Assembly: GCA_023667045.1 (NCBI GenBank)
Contig: JAMPAU010000001.1
Coordinates: 186,001-250,000, forward strand
Source: Ruminococcus flavefaciens
Lineage (GTDB): Bacteria; Bacillota; Clostridia; Oscillospirales; Ruminococcaceae
Direction: 5' to 3'
DNA: 64,000 bases
Numbering within the stretch: the first letter of the stretch is position 1; the number at the start of each line of letters is the position of its first letter. Below the pieces are notes generated by a model, which did not search any database, was not told the DNA's origin, and saw nothing but the letters and a program-made list of their open reading frames with translations. Positions 25,225 to 34,100 of the stretch are shown here, piece after piece. Both the position numbers and the translations under genes were made by a program.

Positions 25225-25692
25225 TCACGCCAGTTCTTCTTCTGCAAACTCAATCCATTTTCCGCCGGCATTCCTGTAATATAAGGCTACTGCGTCAATA
25301 CCGTCATTCATTACCTGCTCCCACGCAACAGCTCTGCCGTCCGCAAGAATGCAGTTTCCGTTTTCGTCAAAATTATAGTAATCCTTTTCGGATTCATAGT
25401 CAATGCCGTAATAGAGTTGCATACGGATTTCACATGGCGAAAAAACAGCCTTTTTCAGCGGACGGTCTGAAATCTCCGCACATTTTCGGGCATTGCAGAA
25501 CATAGCGTCATAGCCGTGAACCACACTGTCAAAGAGTACAATTCTTTCGCCTGTGGAAACAGAATCCGCAATAAATCCAGTTGGATATTCCATACCGATA
25601 TAAAGCGGATTTTCAAAACCTTTTATTTTTACAGGTTCACAGCAGTGCAGAATTTCAAAAAGCCTACCGCCGTCCGAACCGACTATACTCAC
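25225..25692 (-). CDS. Hypothetical protein inside the FASII operon
   Basis: The 155-residue soluble protein has no motif I recognise; it has mixed alpha/beta content and an acidic C-terminus. It begins with GTG, eight bases after GGAG. On the RNA that GGAG can pair with an upstream CTCCG around an A6 loop, so translation may be restrained by a hairpin. It lies between accB and fabZ on the same strand, 69 bases after accB and 30 before fabZ. Its place in the operon suggests co-expression, not a known step of lipid synthesis. Confidence 0.6.
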   Translation of the reverse strand: MSIVGSDGGRLFEILHCCEPVKIKGFENPLYIGMEYPTGFIADSVSTGERIVLFDSVVHGYDAMFCNARKCAEISDRPLKKAVFSPCEIRMQLYYGIDYESEKDYYNFDENGNCILADGRAVAWEQVMNDGIDAVALYYRNAGGKWIEFAEEELA

Positions 25693-25761
25693 GGTGACAA
25701 CTCCGTTTTTTCGGAGCAGTCAGCCATAAAGTTTTTCAGAGATGATAAAATCCTCATAGTA

Positions 25762-26217
25762 TTATTTTATAATCATGATTGGCTGGTCGTATTCCACAGC
25801 CTGTCCGTCTGAGACAAGAATCTTTTCAACAACGCCGTCAAATTCCGACTGAATTTCATTCATGAGTTTCATAGATTCGATAATCATTATAACGTCGCCT
25901 TTTTTCACCTTGTCGCCGACCCTTACAAATGCCGGCTTGTCGGGTGACGGTGCAGCGTAGAAAGTTCCCACAATGGGAGACTTTACCACATTACCGCTGA
26001 CTGTTTCTGTTTTGTTTTCTGCTGTAACCGCCTGTACAGCCGGAGCAGGTGCAGACATACCAACAGGCATGACAGCCGGTGGCGGTGGGCATTTCTTGCC
26101 TTTTACAGTAACCGACTTTTCGCCGTCCTGAATTGTAATCTCAGAGAGTTCACGACTGCTTACTATGTCAGCAATCTTTTCTATAGTTTCAATATCTATT
26201 CCGTAAATTTCACTCAT
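25762..26217 (-). CDS. accB: Biotin carboxyl carrier protein of acetyl-CoA carboxylase
   Basis: The 151-residue protein has an N-terminal helical part, a Pro/Ala-rich flexible linker (about 44-70) and a C-terminal biotinyl domain whose lysine in IESMKLMNE is the biotin site. It lies three bases after fabF. It carries carboxybiotin between AccC and AccAD. Confidence 0.92.
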   Translation of the reverse strand: MSEIYGIDIETIEKIADIVSSRELSEITIQDGEKSVTVKGKKCPPPPAVMPVGMSAPAPAVQAVTAENKTETVSGNVVKSPIVGTFYAAPSPDKPAFVRVGDKVKKGDVIMIIESMKLMNEIQSEFDGVVEKILVSDGQAVEYDQPIMIIK

Positions 26218-26220
26218 AGA

Positions 26221-27477
26221 TTACACCTCTACTTTTTTGAAACAGAGAGTAGCATTGTGTCCGCCGAAACCAAGAGAGTTTGAAAGTGCATATTTTACTT
26301 CCTGCTCAATATTTCCCTCTGTGCAGTAATTGAGGTCGCACTCCTCGTCGGGAACTTTATAGCCGACAGTCTTGTGTATAAAGCCCTCCTGAATGGACTT
26401 TGCAACGACAACAGCTTCAACAGCACCTGCCGCACCAAGAAGATGTCCTATCATGGACTTTGTGGAATTAATCTTGACATTGTAAGCCTCGTCTCCGAAT
26501 GCCAGCTTTATAGCGGCAGTTTCATACTTGTCGTTAAGACCTGTAGAAGTACCATGAGCGTTAATATAGTCAACGTCAGAGGGCTTAACTCCTGCTTCCT
26601 GCATAGCAAGCGACATACCCATTCCGGCAGCCTCACCGGTAGGCATAGGAGAAGTCATGTGGTAGCCGTCACAGGTAGCACCGTATCCGGCAACCTCAGC
26701 GTATATTTTAGCACCTCTTGCCTTTGCGTGTTCGTATTCTTCAAGAACGAGTACGGCACTTCCCTCGCCGAGTACAAAGCCGTTTCTTTCCTTGTCAAAA
26801 GGAACAGAAGCACGCTCTAAATCGTCGGACTTTGTAAGAGCCTTCATATTTGCAAAACCGCCGAAAGTAAATTCTTCGTGAGTACTTTCAGTACCTCCGG
26901 CAAGACATACATCAAGGTAGCCGTCCTTGATTTTGCGGAAAGCCTCGCCGATTGAGTGAGTACCGGAAGCACAGGCAGTTGTAACATCGAAATTAGCACC
27001 TCTGAAACCTGTCTTCATGGAGATAGTTCCGGCTGCCATATTGCTTATCATCATAGGAACGTAAAAAACTGAAACTCTGTTTACGCCCTTAGTGAGATAC
27101 TTGTTGTGTTCGTTGAGAGTAAGGTCTACACCGCCTATACCTGAACCGACAATAACACCTGCTCTGTATGGGTCAATATCCGAGAAGTCCGTGCCAGCGT
27201 CTTCGAGAGCCTCATGTGCAGCGATAACAGCATACTTTGTGAATCTGTCCATACGCTTTGCCTCTTTTTTGTCAAAACAGCCCTTTACGTCGTAATATGC
27301 AGACTCATCAAAGTCACGCACAATGCCGGCAATCTTAACGCCGGTATTCGCTGTATCAAACATATCAATATAGGAAAAACCTATCTTATTTTCCTTAATG
27401 CCTGTCCAGAACTTTTCAACGCCAGTTCCAAGCGGGGTGACCGCACCCATTCCGGTAATAACAACTCTTTTACTCAT
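26221..27477 (-). CDS. fabF: 3-oxoacyl-ACP synthase II
   Basis: The 418-residue condensing enzyme has the active Cys in TACASGTHS and the two histidines in NAHGTST and MIGHLLGAAG. It extends acyl-ACP with malonyl-ACP. It starts with the family phrase RVVITGMGAVTPLG. It is 34 bases after fabG. Confidence 0.94.
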   Translation of the reverse strand: MSKRVVITGMGAVTPLGTGVEKFWTGIKENKIGFSYIDMFDTANTGVKIAGIVRDFDESAYYDVKGCFDKKEAKRMDRFTKYAVIAAHEALEDAGTDFSDIDPYRAGVIVGSGIGGVDLTLNEHNKYLTKGVNRVSVFYVPMMISNMAAGTISMKTGFRGANFDVTTACASGTHSIGEAFRKIKDGYLDVCLAGGTESTHEEFTFGGFANMKALTKSDDLERASVPFDKERNGFVLGEGSAVLVLEEYEHAKARGAKIYAEVAGYGATCDGYHMTSPMPTGEAAGMGMSLAMQEAGVKPSDVDYINAHGTSTGLNDKYETAAIKLAFGDEAYNVKINSTKSMIGHLLGAAGAVEAVVVAKSIQEGFIHKTVGYKVPDEECDLNYCTEGNIEQEVKYALSNSLGFGGHNATLCFKKVEV

Positions 27478-27511
27478 ACAATAATCCTTTCGTAAAGTAT
27501 TTTAGATATAA

Positions 27512-28252
27512 TCACATTGAAAGACCGCCGGAAATTTCAATAACCTGTCCGGTAATGTAAGAAGCATTTTCGGAAACAAGGAATGAAACAACAGAGGCGA
27601 TTTCTTCGGGTTCGCCGTATCTTCTGAGGGCAACGGCTTCAAGCATTTTAGCCTTTAATTCGTCTGAAAGAACGTCTGTCATAGGTGTGCGTATAAGTCC
27701 GGGAGCAACGGCATTGCAAGTGATATTCTTTCTGCCGTATTCCTTAGCGACTGTCTTTGTCATGCCGATAATAGCAGCCTTTGAAGCGGAATAGTTAACC
27801 TGTCCGGCGTTTCCGTAAAGACCTGCAACAGATGATACGTTTACAATACTGCCGTGTTTCTGTTTCATCATTACTGCACAGACATTCTTCATCATGTTGT
27901 AAACGCTTTTCTGGTTTACCGCAATAACAGCGTCATAAGCGTCTTCATTCATTCTTGCAAGGAGACTGTCCTTAGTGATTCCGGCATTGTTAATGAGAGC
28001 GTCGATAGTGCCGAAATCAGCCTTTACCTGCTTAACCATGCTTTCACAGTCAGCATACTTTGAAACGTCAGCGGCATAGCACTCAGCCTTTACACCATAA
28101 CTTCTGCACTCCTCTGCAACTGCTATAGCCTTTTCCTTGTCGCTGTCGCTCGGATAGTGATTTATAACGACATCAAAGCCGTCCTTTGCAAGTCTCTTTG
28201 CTATGCACGCACCTATACCCTGTGATGCACCTGTAATAATTGCTGTAGCCAT
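27512..28252 (-). CDS. fabG: 3-oxoacyl-ACP reductase
   Basis: The 246-residue short-chain dehydrogenase has the NADPH loop GASQGIG near residue 7, the NNAG motif, and catalytic Ser plus YSASK near residue 154. It reduces 3-oxoacyl-ACP. The zinc-ribbon gene cluster lies immediately upstream, the last member 20 bases before the fabG start. Confidence 0.92.
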   Translation of the reverse strand: MATAIITGASQGIGACIAKRLAKDGFDVVINHYPSDSDKEKAIAVAEECRSYGVKAECYAADVSKYADCESMVKQVKADFGTIDALINNAGITKDSLLARMNEDAYDAVIAVNQKSVYNMMKNVCAVMMKQKHGSIVNVSSVAGLYGNAGQVNYSASKAAIIGMTKTVAKEYGRKNITCNAVAPGLIRTPMTDVLSDELKAKMLEAVALRRYGEPEEIASVVSFLVSENASYITGQVIEISGGLSM

Positions 28253-28272
28253 ATTTTTTATCCTCCTGTTTT

Positions 28273-28551
28273 TTATTCCATAATTTCAAATTCGGCAAAG
28301 ATTTTGTTGCATTCTTTGCAGTAACCAGCCGGAATTTTTTTGTCTAATGCCTTTACAATAAATTCCTTGTCGCACGTCCTCAGAAGACTTTTAAAGGGGT
28401 GTTTGTCAAGTTCTTCTGTAATTTTTTCAGAATAATATTTACCTGTAGATTCAATCAAATCCAATATACTATATGGAGCAGGGAATTTTGCTTTGCCTGT
28501 ATCAAGTTCACTGGCACATACCGGACAGTATCTGAAACTTAATCCATTCAT
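28273..28551 (-). CDS. Small zinc-ribbon protein, paralogue 3
   Basis: The 92-residue protein begins NGLSFRYCPVCASEL and ends AGYCKECNKIFAEFEIME, so two CxxC pairs frame a variable centre of about 65 residues. Its ATG overlaps the stop of the upstream paralogue as ATGA. It shares 5' DNA with that paralogue, including the ribosome site region. No known function; the position between fabK and fabG means it is co-transcribed with lipid synthesis. Confidence 0.7.
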   Translation of the reverse strand: MNGLSFRYCPVCASELDTGKAKFPAPYSILDLIESTGKYYSEKITEELDKHPFKSLLRTCDKEFIVKALDKKIPAGYCKECNKIFAEFEIME

Positions 28552-28952
28552 AATTGTTCCTCTTTGCCTGTGATAATATTATATCCGTCAATAGTGTTGT
28601 ATTTTTCATTGATGTTGTCATCATAGGAAACAATTTTGTCATCATAGAGACTGTCGGCGGATTCTTCATAATAATCCATATCATACGTTAGGAGCTTTTC
28701 TTCGCCGATTGGATTAATTTTTTCCCTTATGTCAAATTCCGCAAAAATACTGTCGCATTTTTCGCAGTAGCCAGCCGGAACATTAGCACCGATTTTATTG
28801 ATGGCGGTTCTTTTGTGGTATTCAGCATTTTCATCTGAATACCAATTTACATAGTCCACTGAACTTAATGTACGTCCCAAAGGAAGTGTTATTTTGCCGG
28901 CTTTGAGTTCACTACTGCATACGGGACAATATCTGAAACTTAATCCATTCAT
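28548..28952 (-). CDS. Small zinc-ribbon protein, paralogue 2
   Basis: The 134-residue protein shares NGLSFRYCPVCSSEL and AGYCEKCDSIFAEFDI with its neighbours, then has an acidic, tyrosine-rich C-terminal tail of about 50 residues. The ATG at 28952 has AGGGGA upstream; the longer frame reads back into the degenerate copy and is rejected. The four-base overlap with the next copy indicates coupled translation. Two CxxC pairs suggest one zinc site. Confidence 0.7.
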   Translation of the reverse strand: MNGLSFRYCPVCSSELKAGKITLPLGRTLSSVDYVNWYSDENAEYHKRTAINKIGANVPAGYCEKCDSIFAEFDIREKINPIGEEKLLTYDMDYYEESADSLYDDKIVSYDDNINEKYNTIDGYNIITGKEEQL

Positions 28953-28955
28953 AAT

Positions 28956-29190
28956 TTTTCCCCTTTGTCTGTGATAATATTTCATATAGATTATCAGCGG
29001 ATTCGTTATAATAATCCATATAGTCATCAATCAGACCATATTCTCCCCTGACTTTAAATTTCAGCACATTTCGGGCAGTAACCTAAGGATTGTCCCCTAC
29101 TGAGTTAAACAATTGTCACATCTTATTCTTAAAAACTTTTTAACAGGGGTCTATTGCATACCGGACAGTATCTGAAATTAAGATTACTAA
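28956..29190 (-). pseudogene. Degenerate zinc-ribbon paralogue
   Basis: On the minus strand the phrases FRYCPVCNRPLL and GYCPKCAE are recognisable but the start codon has become ATT, a stop follows LLKSF and a one-base insertion breaks AEF. The tail DYMDYYNESADNLYE matches the tail of paralogue 2 (DMDYYEESADSLYD). This is a decayed fourth member of the family. Confidence 0.75.
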
Positions 29191-29195
29191 TATTC

Positions 29196-29489
29196 TTATT
29201 TTCTCCAGTGTGACTTTTCCCAGTTTACGACTTCAAATTCTGCAAAAATCCTATCGCACTTTTCACAGAATCCTGCCGGAATATCGGACTTGCTGAAAGT
29301 CTTTCCGTCACGACCGCCGTGCATTGTCTGAAAAAGCCCTACACAGTCGTCCAGTGACCTAACAATGACCTTTTCTTCTGAATACCACCATACATAGCCT
29401 GTAACCGAGTTTCCATGTGGCAGAATGAGCTTTCCTCTTTCAAGTCGGCGACTGCACAGCGGACAGTACCTAAAAACAATACTGCTCAT
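29196..29489 (-). CDS. Small zinc-ribbon protein, paralogue 1
   Basis: The 97-residue protein has the same frame as the others: FRYCPLCSRRLERGKLILPHG at the start and PAGFCEKCDRIFAEFE at the end. The ATG overlaps the fabK stop as ATGA. The two CxxC pairs probably form one zinc ribbon around a variable middle of about 60 residues. It is the most diverged of the intact copies and could be the ancestral one. Confidence 0.7.
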   Translation of the reverse strand: MSSIVFRYCPLCSRRLERGKLILPHGNSVTGYVWWYSEEKVIVRSLDDCVGLFQTMHGGRDGKTFSKSDIPAGFCEKCDRIFAEFEVVNWEKSHWRK

Positions 29490-30412
29490 CTGTTAAGGAG
29501 TTTTTCAGCCTGCTCCATTATTTCTTTTACGATAGCGTCGCAAGGCTTTATTTCGTTGACCATACCTGCAATAGCTCCGCAGAGGAAAGAACCGCTCTCA
29601 AGGTCGCCGTCAACAACCGCACGTCTTAAAGCACCTACAGTAAGCTTTTCAAATTCGTCGGGGGTAAGTGAGCCGTCTTTTTCGCCGTTAGCAAGCTGTT
29701 TAGCAAACTTTGTCTTGATGTTTCTGCATGGGTGTCCGGTATAACGTCCGGTAACTACATTGTCAGTGTCCTTAGCCTTTATAACGAGGTCCTTGAAAGT
29801 CTGGTGAATCTGGCACTCCTCAGAAGCAAGGAAACGTGTACCAATCTGTACACCCTCAGCACCAAGCATGAAAGATGCAGCCATACCACGACCGTCAGCA
29901 ATACCTCCGGCAGCGATTACCGGAATAGAAACAGTGTCCACAACCTGAGGTACAAGACACATTGTTGTATTCTCGCCGATATGACCGCCGGATTCTGTAC
30001 CCTCTGCAACTACAGCGTCCACTCCGGCTCTTTCCATTCTCTTTGCAAGTGCCACTGAGGCTACAACCGGAATAACCTTTACTCCTGCCTCTTTCCATGC
30101 AGAGATATATTTTCCGGGATTGCCCGCACCAGTAGTAACGACTTTCACGCCCTCGTCAATAACAAGCTGTGCGAGGTCATCAGCATTTTCGCTCATGAGC
30201 ATGATGTTAACGCCGAAAGGCTTATCAGTCTTTTCCTTGCAGAGATGAATCTGCTCACGGAGGTAATCAATGGGAGCGTTTCCGCCGGCAATAAGTCCAA
30301 CGCCACCGGCATTGGAAACGGCAGAGGCGAGTTTATGTTCTGCAATCCATGCCATACCGCCTTGAATAATCGGGTATTCACAGCCTAAAAGTTCAGTTAT
30401 TCTTGTTTTCAT
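29486..30412 (-). CDS. fabK: Enoyl-ACP reductase, FMN-dependent FabK type
   Basis: The 308-residue TIM-barrel flavoprotein matches FabK and the related nitronate monooxygenase fold: YPIIQGGMAWI at the start, VVAEGTESGGHIGE near residue 135 and PVIAAGGIADGRG near 165, followed by GAEGVQIGTRFLASEE. The FASII operon context, with no fabI in the window, supports the enoyl reductase role. It follows fabH by 37 bases and is coupled to a zinc-ribbon gene. Confidence 0.9.
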   Translation of the reverse strand: MKTRITELLGCEYPIIQGGMAWIAEHKLASAVSNAGGVGLIAGGNAPIDYLREQIHLCKEKTDKPFGVNIMLMSENADDLAQLVIDEGVKVVTTGAGNPGKYISAWKEAGVKVIPVVASVALAKRMERAGVDAVVAEGTESGGHIGENTTMCLVPQVVDTVSIPVIAAGGIADGRGMAASFMLGAEGVQIGTRFLASEECQIHQTFKDLVIKAKDTDNVVTGRYTGHPCRNIKTKFAKQLANGEKDGSLTPDEFEKLTVGALRRAVVDGDLESGSFLCGAIAGMVNEIKPCDAIVKEIMEQAEKLLNR

Positions 30413-30449
30413 GATTTTGTTTTCTCCTTTTCAAATTTTTGTTTCTTGA

Positions 30450-31436
30450 TTAATATTCAAGTACTATTCCGCCGTATGTGAGACCTGCCCCGAATCCTAT
30501 CATGGCAAGTTTCTGTCCACGCTTTATTACGCCTTTTTCTATTGATTCACAAAGTGCAAGCGGTATTGAGGCACTTGAAGTATTTCCATAATGGTCAAGA
30601 GTTACAATAAACTTATCCATTGAAACGCCAAGTTTTTTGGAGGCGGTTTCAATAATTCTTAAATTTGCCTGATGTGGTATAAACCAGTCAATTTCCTCTT
30701 TGGTTATGCCGGTTTTTTCTGAAATAATCTCAAACGATTTCGGGAGTACGCTGGTAGCAAACTTATATACTTCCTTTCCGTTCTGATATAGCTTGTGGAG
30801 CGGATTTGTCGTGAATCCATCGTCGAAGTCCTTTTCAATCTTTACTTCCGGAGCAACATTTAAAGCCCTTGCACAGAGGTAGCTTGCACCGCTTCCGTCT
30901 GAGGCAAGATAAGATGAATAAAGCTTATCGCTTTTTTCCACAACAGCAGCAGCAGCACCGTCCCCGAAAAGTATACAAGACCCTCTGTCTTCAAAATCTA
31001 TAAATCTTGAAAGTGCCTCTGTAGCAACAACAAGGACGTATTTCAGGTCATCGTCTGTAGCAAGAAAACGCCTTGCGGTATCAAGTGCATAAATAAAACC
31101 TGTACACGCTGCATTAAGGTCAAAGGCAGCGGCATTAGCTGCACCTATTTTGTCCTGTATAACGCTTGCCATGCTTGGCGTAAGAAAATCAGAAGTTACA
31201 GTAGTTGCAATTACCAGTCCTACATCTTCCGGAGATATTCCGGCATTTTCAATGGCTTTTAAGCTTGCCTGTAATCCCATATACCAGGTAGGCTCCCAGC
31301 CAGCCATACGGCGTTCAGTTATACCAGTTCTTGTGCGAATCCACTCGTCATTTGTGTCAACAAAACGTGTAAAGTCTTCATTAGTCAATGTCTGGTCCGG
31401 CACATAACTGCCCATACCAACAATATTAATACCCAT
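30450..31436 (-). CDS. fabH: 3-oxoacyl-ACP synthase III
   Basis: The 328-residue enzyme starts fatty acid synthesis by joining an acyl-CoA primer with malonyl-ACP. The active site Cys (NAACTGF), His (PHQANLRI) and Asn (GNTSSASI) are all visible. It is the first gene of the minus-strand operon, which runs to acpP. The divergent fabD lies 257 bases away. Confidence 0.94.
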   Translation of the reverse strand: MGINIVGMGSYVPDQTLTNEDFTRFVDTNDEWIRTRTGITERRMAGWEPTWYMGLQASLKAIENAGISPEDVGLVIATTVTSDFLTPSMASVIQDKIGAANAAAFDLNAACTGFIYALDTARRFLATDDDLKYVLVVATEALSRFIDFEDRGSCILFGDGAAAAVVEKSDKLYSSYLASDGSGASYLCARALNVAPEVKIEKDFDDGFTTNPLHKLYQNGKEVYKFATSVLPKSFEIISEKTGITKEEIDWFIPHQANLRIIETASKKLGVSMDKFIVTLDHYGNTSSASIPLALCESIEKGVIKRGQKLAMIGFGAGLTYGGIVLEY

Positions 31437-31530
31437 GAGTTGAAACTTCCTCTCAAAAAATAAATTATAAATAACAGTTGTAAAATACTGAAAATTATGT
31501 TATAGTAATATTGTACACAGGTTGAAAGTA

Positions 31531-31546
31531 TACAATATATATTGTA
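31531..31546. promoter_or_regulatory. Palindromic site in the fabH-fabD divergent promoter region
   Basis: TACAATATATATTGTA is a perfect 16-base palindrome, and a further ATTGTA half-site lies at 31509-31514. It lies upstream of a candidate fabH promoter (TTCAAC, 16 bases, TATAAC on the minus strand). It does not match the classic FapR sequence. A MarR-type (FabT-like) regulator is possible. No other gene is seen in 31437-31693. Confidence 0.45.
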
Positions 31547-31693
31547 AATCATTTCCGGTTTTTTTGCAACGATATTTTTCTACTTTAGCAACGACTGAAT
31601 AAAATATCGTCATTTATTACAAATAATCATGGTTAAAACCGGACATTTTCACCAATAAATGTATATATAACATAGAAAGGAAGTTTATTTATT

Positions 31694-32593
31694 ATGACAA
31701 TTTCACTTTTTTCCGGACAGGGTTCGCAGACAGTCGGCATGGGAAAGGATTTCGCTGAACTGCCCGAATGCAGAAATATTATTGAGACAGGCTCTGAAAT
31801 ACTCGGTCGTGACCTTATGACAATACTGACAGAAATTCCACAGGAGGAGCTTAACTTTACAATAAACGCACAGCCGGCTATCATGACAGTATCAATTATG
31901 GCTCTCTGTTCTGCTCAACAGAAAGGCTTTACTTTCGACGGCGTGGCAGGTCATTCATTAGGAGAGTATGCAGGTATGTATGCTTCCGGCATGGTAAGCC
32001 TTGAAGACGTTTTCCGTCTCATAAAGGCACGTTCTGAGGCTATGGACGAGGCTTCACGCACCAACAAAGGCACTATGTGTGCCATTATGAAAATTGCACC
32101 GGAGACCGTCGCAGAGGTATGCGAAAAGGCAGAAAACTATGTTTCCGCTGTAAACTACAATTCACCAGTACAGACAGTTATCGCCGGAACTCCTAAGGGT
32201 GTAGCAGAAGTCTCTGAAATATTCAAGGAAATGAAAGCAAGAGTTGTACCGCTCAGTGTTGCTGGAGCGTTCCATTCAAAATTAATGCAGTCCGCTGCCG
32301 ATAAGTTCTATGAGACAGCAAAGACTATCACTTTCAAAGCACCGCAGGTTAAATATTATTCAAACGTTACAGGCGGAGAACTCACAGACTTTTCTGATAT
32401 GCCGTCACTTCTCGCAAAGCATATAGTATCACCTGTCAGATTTACTTCTGAACTTACGGCTATGCAGAATGACGGTGCTGACAAATTTGTTGAGTTCGGA
32501 GCAGGCAAGACTTTAACAGGTCTTGTAAAGAAAACTCTCAAAGACGTTACAGCTTTCAATATCGAGAATATTGAAGGTCTCGCAAACTTATAA
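31694..32593 (+). CDS. fabD: Malonyl-CoA:ACP transacylase
   Basis: The 299-residue enzyme transfers malonyl from CoA to ACP. It has FSGQGSQTVGMG at the start, the active serine in GHSLGEYAG and the histidine in GAFHSKLM. It is divergent from the main FASII operon and leads the plus-strand genes aroE onwards. Confidence 0.94.
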   Translation: MTISLFSGQGSQTVGMGKDFAELPECRNIIETGSEILGRDLMTILTEIPQEELNFTINAQPAIMTVSIMALCSAQQKGFTFDGVAGHSLGEYAGMYASGMVSLEDVFRLIKARSEAMDEASRTNKGTMCAIMKIAPETVAEVCEKAENYVSAVNYNSPVQTVIAGTPKGVAEVSEIFKEMKARVVPLSVAGAFHSKLMQSAADKFYETAKTITFKAPQVKYYSNVTGGELTDFSDMPSLLAKHIVSPVRFTSELTAMQNDGADKFVEFGAGKTLTGLVKKTLKDVTAFNIENIEGLANL

Positions 32594-32613
32594 TAAAAAG
32601 GAGATTTTTAAAA

Positions 32614-33450
32614 ATGAAGAAATACGCTTTAATCGGTCACCCTCTCGGACATTCCATGTCACCGCTCATTCATGAAAAACTTTTCGCACTCAGCGGAATA
32701 ACTGACTACTCCTATGAACTCGTTGACATTGCACCGGAAAATCTTTCGTCAAGCGTGGAGCTTATAAAAAGTTTCGCCGGACTTAATGTTACAATCCCAC
32801 ACAAACAGAACGTTATACCTTTCATGAACAAACTCGGCGAAAGTGCTGAACGCTATAACTCAGTAAACTGCATAGACAACAAGGACGGTATACTTACCGG
32901 TTATAATACCGACTGCGACGGTTTTCTTATGTCTGCTGAAAAACTCCCTATCGGCGAGAACGTGGCAGTCTTAGGCTGTGGCGGAGTAGGTCGCATGATA
33001 GCCATTGAAACGGCTTTACACGGCGGTAAACTCACACTTGCCGTTATTCCACAGGATATTAAAAACGCACAGATTCTCATGGCTGAAATCCTCTCAAAGT
33101 GCAGTGACGCTTCTGTCAGAATTGCCGACATTGCAACCCTTGACGAAAATTTCGACTTGATTATAAATGCTACTCCGGTAGGTATGTACCCGAAAGTTGA
33201 TAACTGTGCTATTTCTGACAGTCTCATAGAAAAGGGCGGTAGCTTATTTGATGTTATCTATAATCCTACTGAAACTCTCATTATGAAGAAATTCAGAGAA
33301 CAGGGCAAAACTGCTATAGGCGGTGCTTCCATGCTTGTATATCAAGCTGTAAAGGCTCATGAAATATGGTACGGCGGAAAGTTCAATACAGAAGATATTG
33401 ACGGAATTATAAAAGCCGTTGAGGATTCTGTAAACGAAATGAATAAATAA
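32614..33450 (+). CDS. aroE: Shikimate dehydrogenase
   Basis: The 278-residue enzyme reduces 3-dehydroshikimate to shikimate with NADPH. Substrate-binding serines are in GHSMSP, the catalytic Lys in NVTIPHKQ and Asp in NTDCDGF; the nucleotide loop is GCGGVGR. Its stop overlaps the first LRR gene by one base. The LRR array separates it from aroK, the next step of the pathway. Confidence 0.93.
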   Translation: MKKYALIGHPLGHSMSPLIHEKLFALSGITDYSYELVDIAPENLSSSVELIKSFAGLNVTIPHKQNVIPFMNKLGESAERYNSVNCIDNKDGILTGYNTDCDGFLMSAEKLPIGENVAVLGCGGVGRMIAIETALHGGKLTLAVIPQDIKNAQILMAEILSKCSDASVRIADIATLDENFDLIINATPVGMYPKVDNCAISDSLIEKGGSLFDVIYNPTETLIMKKFREQGKTAIGGASMLVYQAVKAHEIWYGGKFNTEDIDGIIKAVEDSVNEMNK

Positions 33451-34100
33451 TGGAAAGTTTTAGGAAAAGAGACAATATTCTTTATGGTTATTATAACAGT
33501 GAAAAAATATTAAAGGAAGTAACAGTACCCGACGGCGTTGAACATATCGACGAATACGCATTTGCTGAAAGACGTGATGAACATTATGAAATACGCCGTC
33601 TGATACTTCCGGACAGTCTCAAATCTATACACAAATCGGCTTTTTGGGTAAAGCCACGTTATTATCATGATATTCCCCGTGCAGATACCATAAAATCCAT
33701 ATATTTTCATGGCGTGACATTTTATTTAAATACTTTTTCGCATCACTATATGGATAAAGTTATTGACTTTATAGCAGACAGGGATTACTCAATAGCATTA
33801 TATCATGAACTTAAATACCCTATTGTTTTGCAGTTTTTCATGAACGAAAAAGCCCCCGAAAGTACCGCTTATATCAAGAAAAACTTCAAAAAAATCTTTA
33901 TATGGCTTGTGGGTGAATTTAATTACTTATTTTATCATTCAAATTTGGAAAATCCGTATGACTACATGAAAATCCTTATTGATAATTTTATCTCAAAAAG
34001 AAATATCGAAACTTACATTAAAATTGCCCATGAAAATAAATGTAATGAAGTTCTCGATATGCTTAACGAATACAAGGTGGCGAATTATGGAAAAGTTTGA
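33450..34100 (+). CDS. Cytoplasmic LRR_5 protein with helical C-terminal repeat domain, array copy 1
   Basis: The 216-residue protein has one or two BspA-type leucine-rich units at about 20-75 (VTVPDGVEHIDEYAFAE, LILPDSLKSIHKSAF) and a helical C-terminal half ending FISKRNIETYIKIAHENKCNEVLDMLNEYK, which resembles an ankyrin-like repeat pair. There is no signal peptide, so it stays in the cytoplasm. It overlaps the aroE stop by one base and its own last 14 bases overlap the next copy. Function unknown. Confidence 0.7.
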   Translation: MESFRKRDNILYGYYNSEKILKEVTVPDGVEHIDEYAFAERRDEHYEIRRLILPDSLKSIHKSAFWVKPRYYHDIPRADTIKSIYFHGVTFYLNTFSHHYMDKVIDFIADRDYSIALYHELKYPIVLQFFMNEKAPESTAYIKKNFKKIFIWLVGEFNYLFYHSNLENPYDYMKILIDNFISKRNIETYIKIAHENKCNEVLDMLNEYKVANYGKV

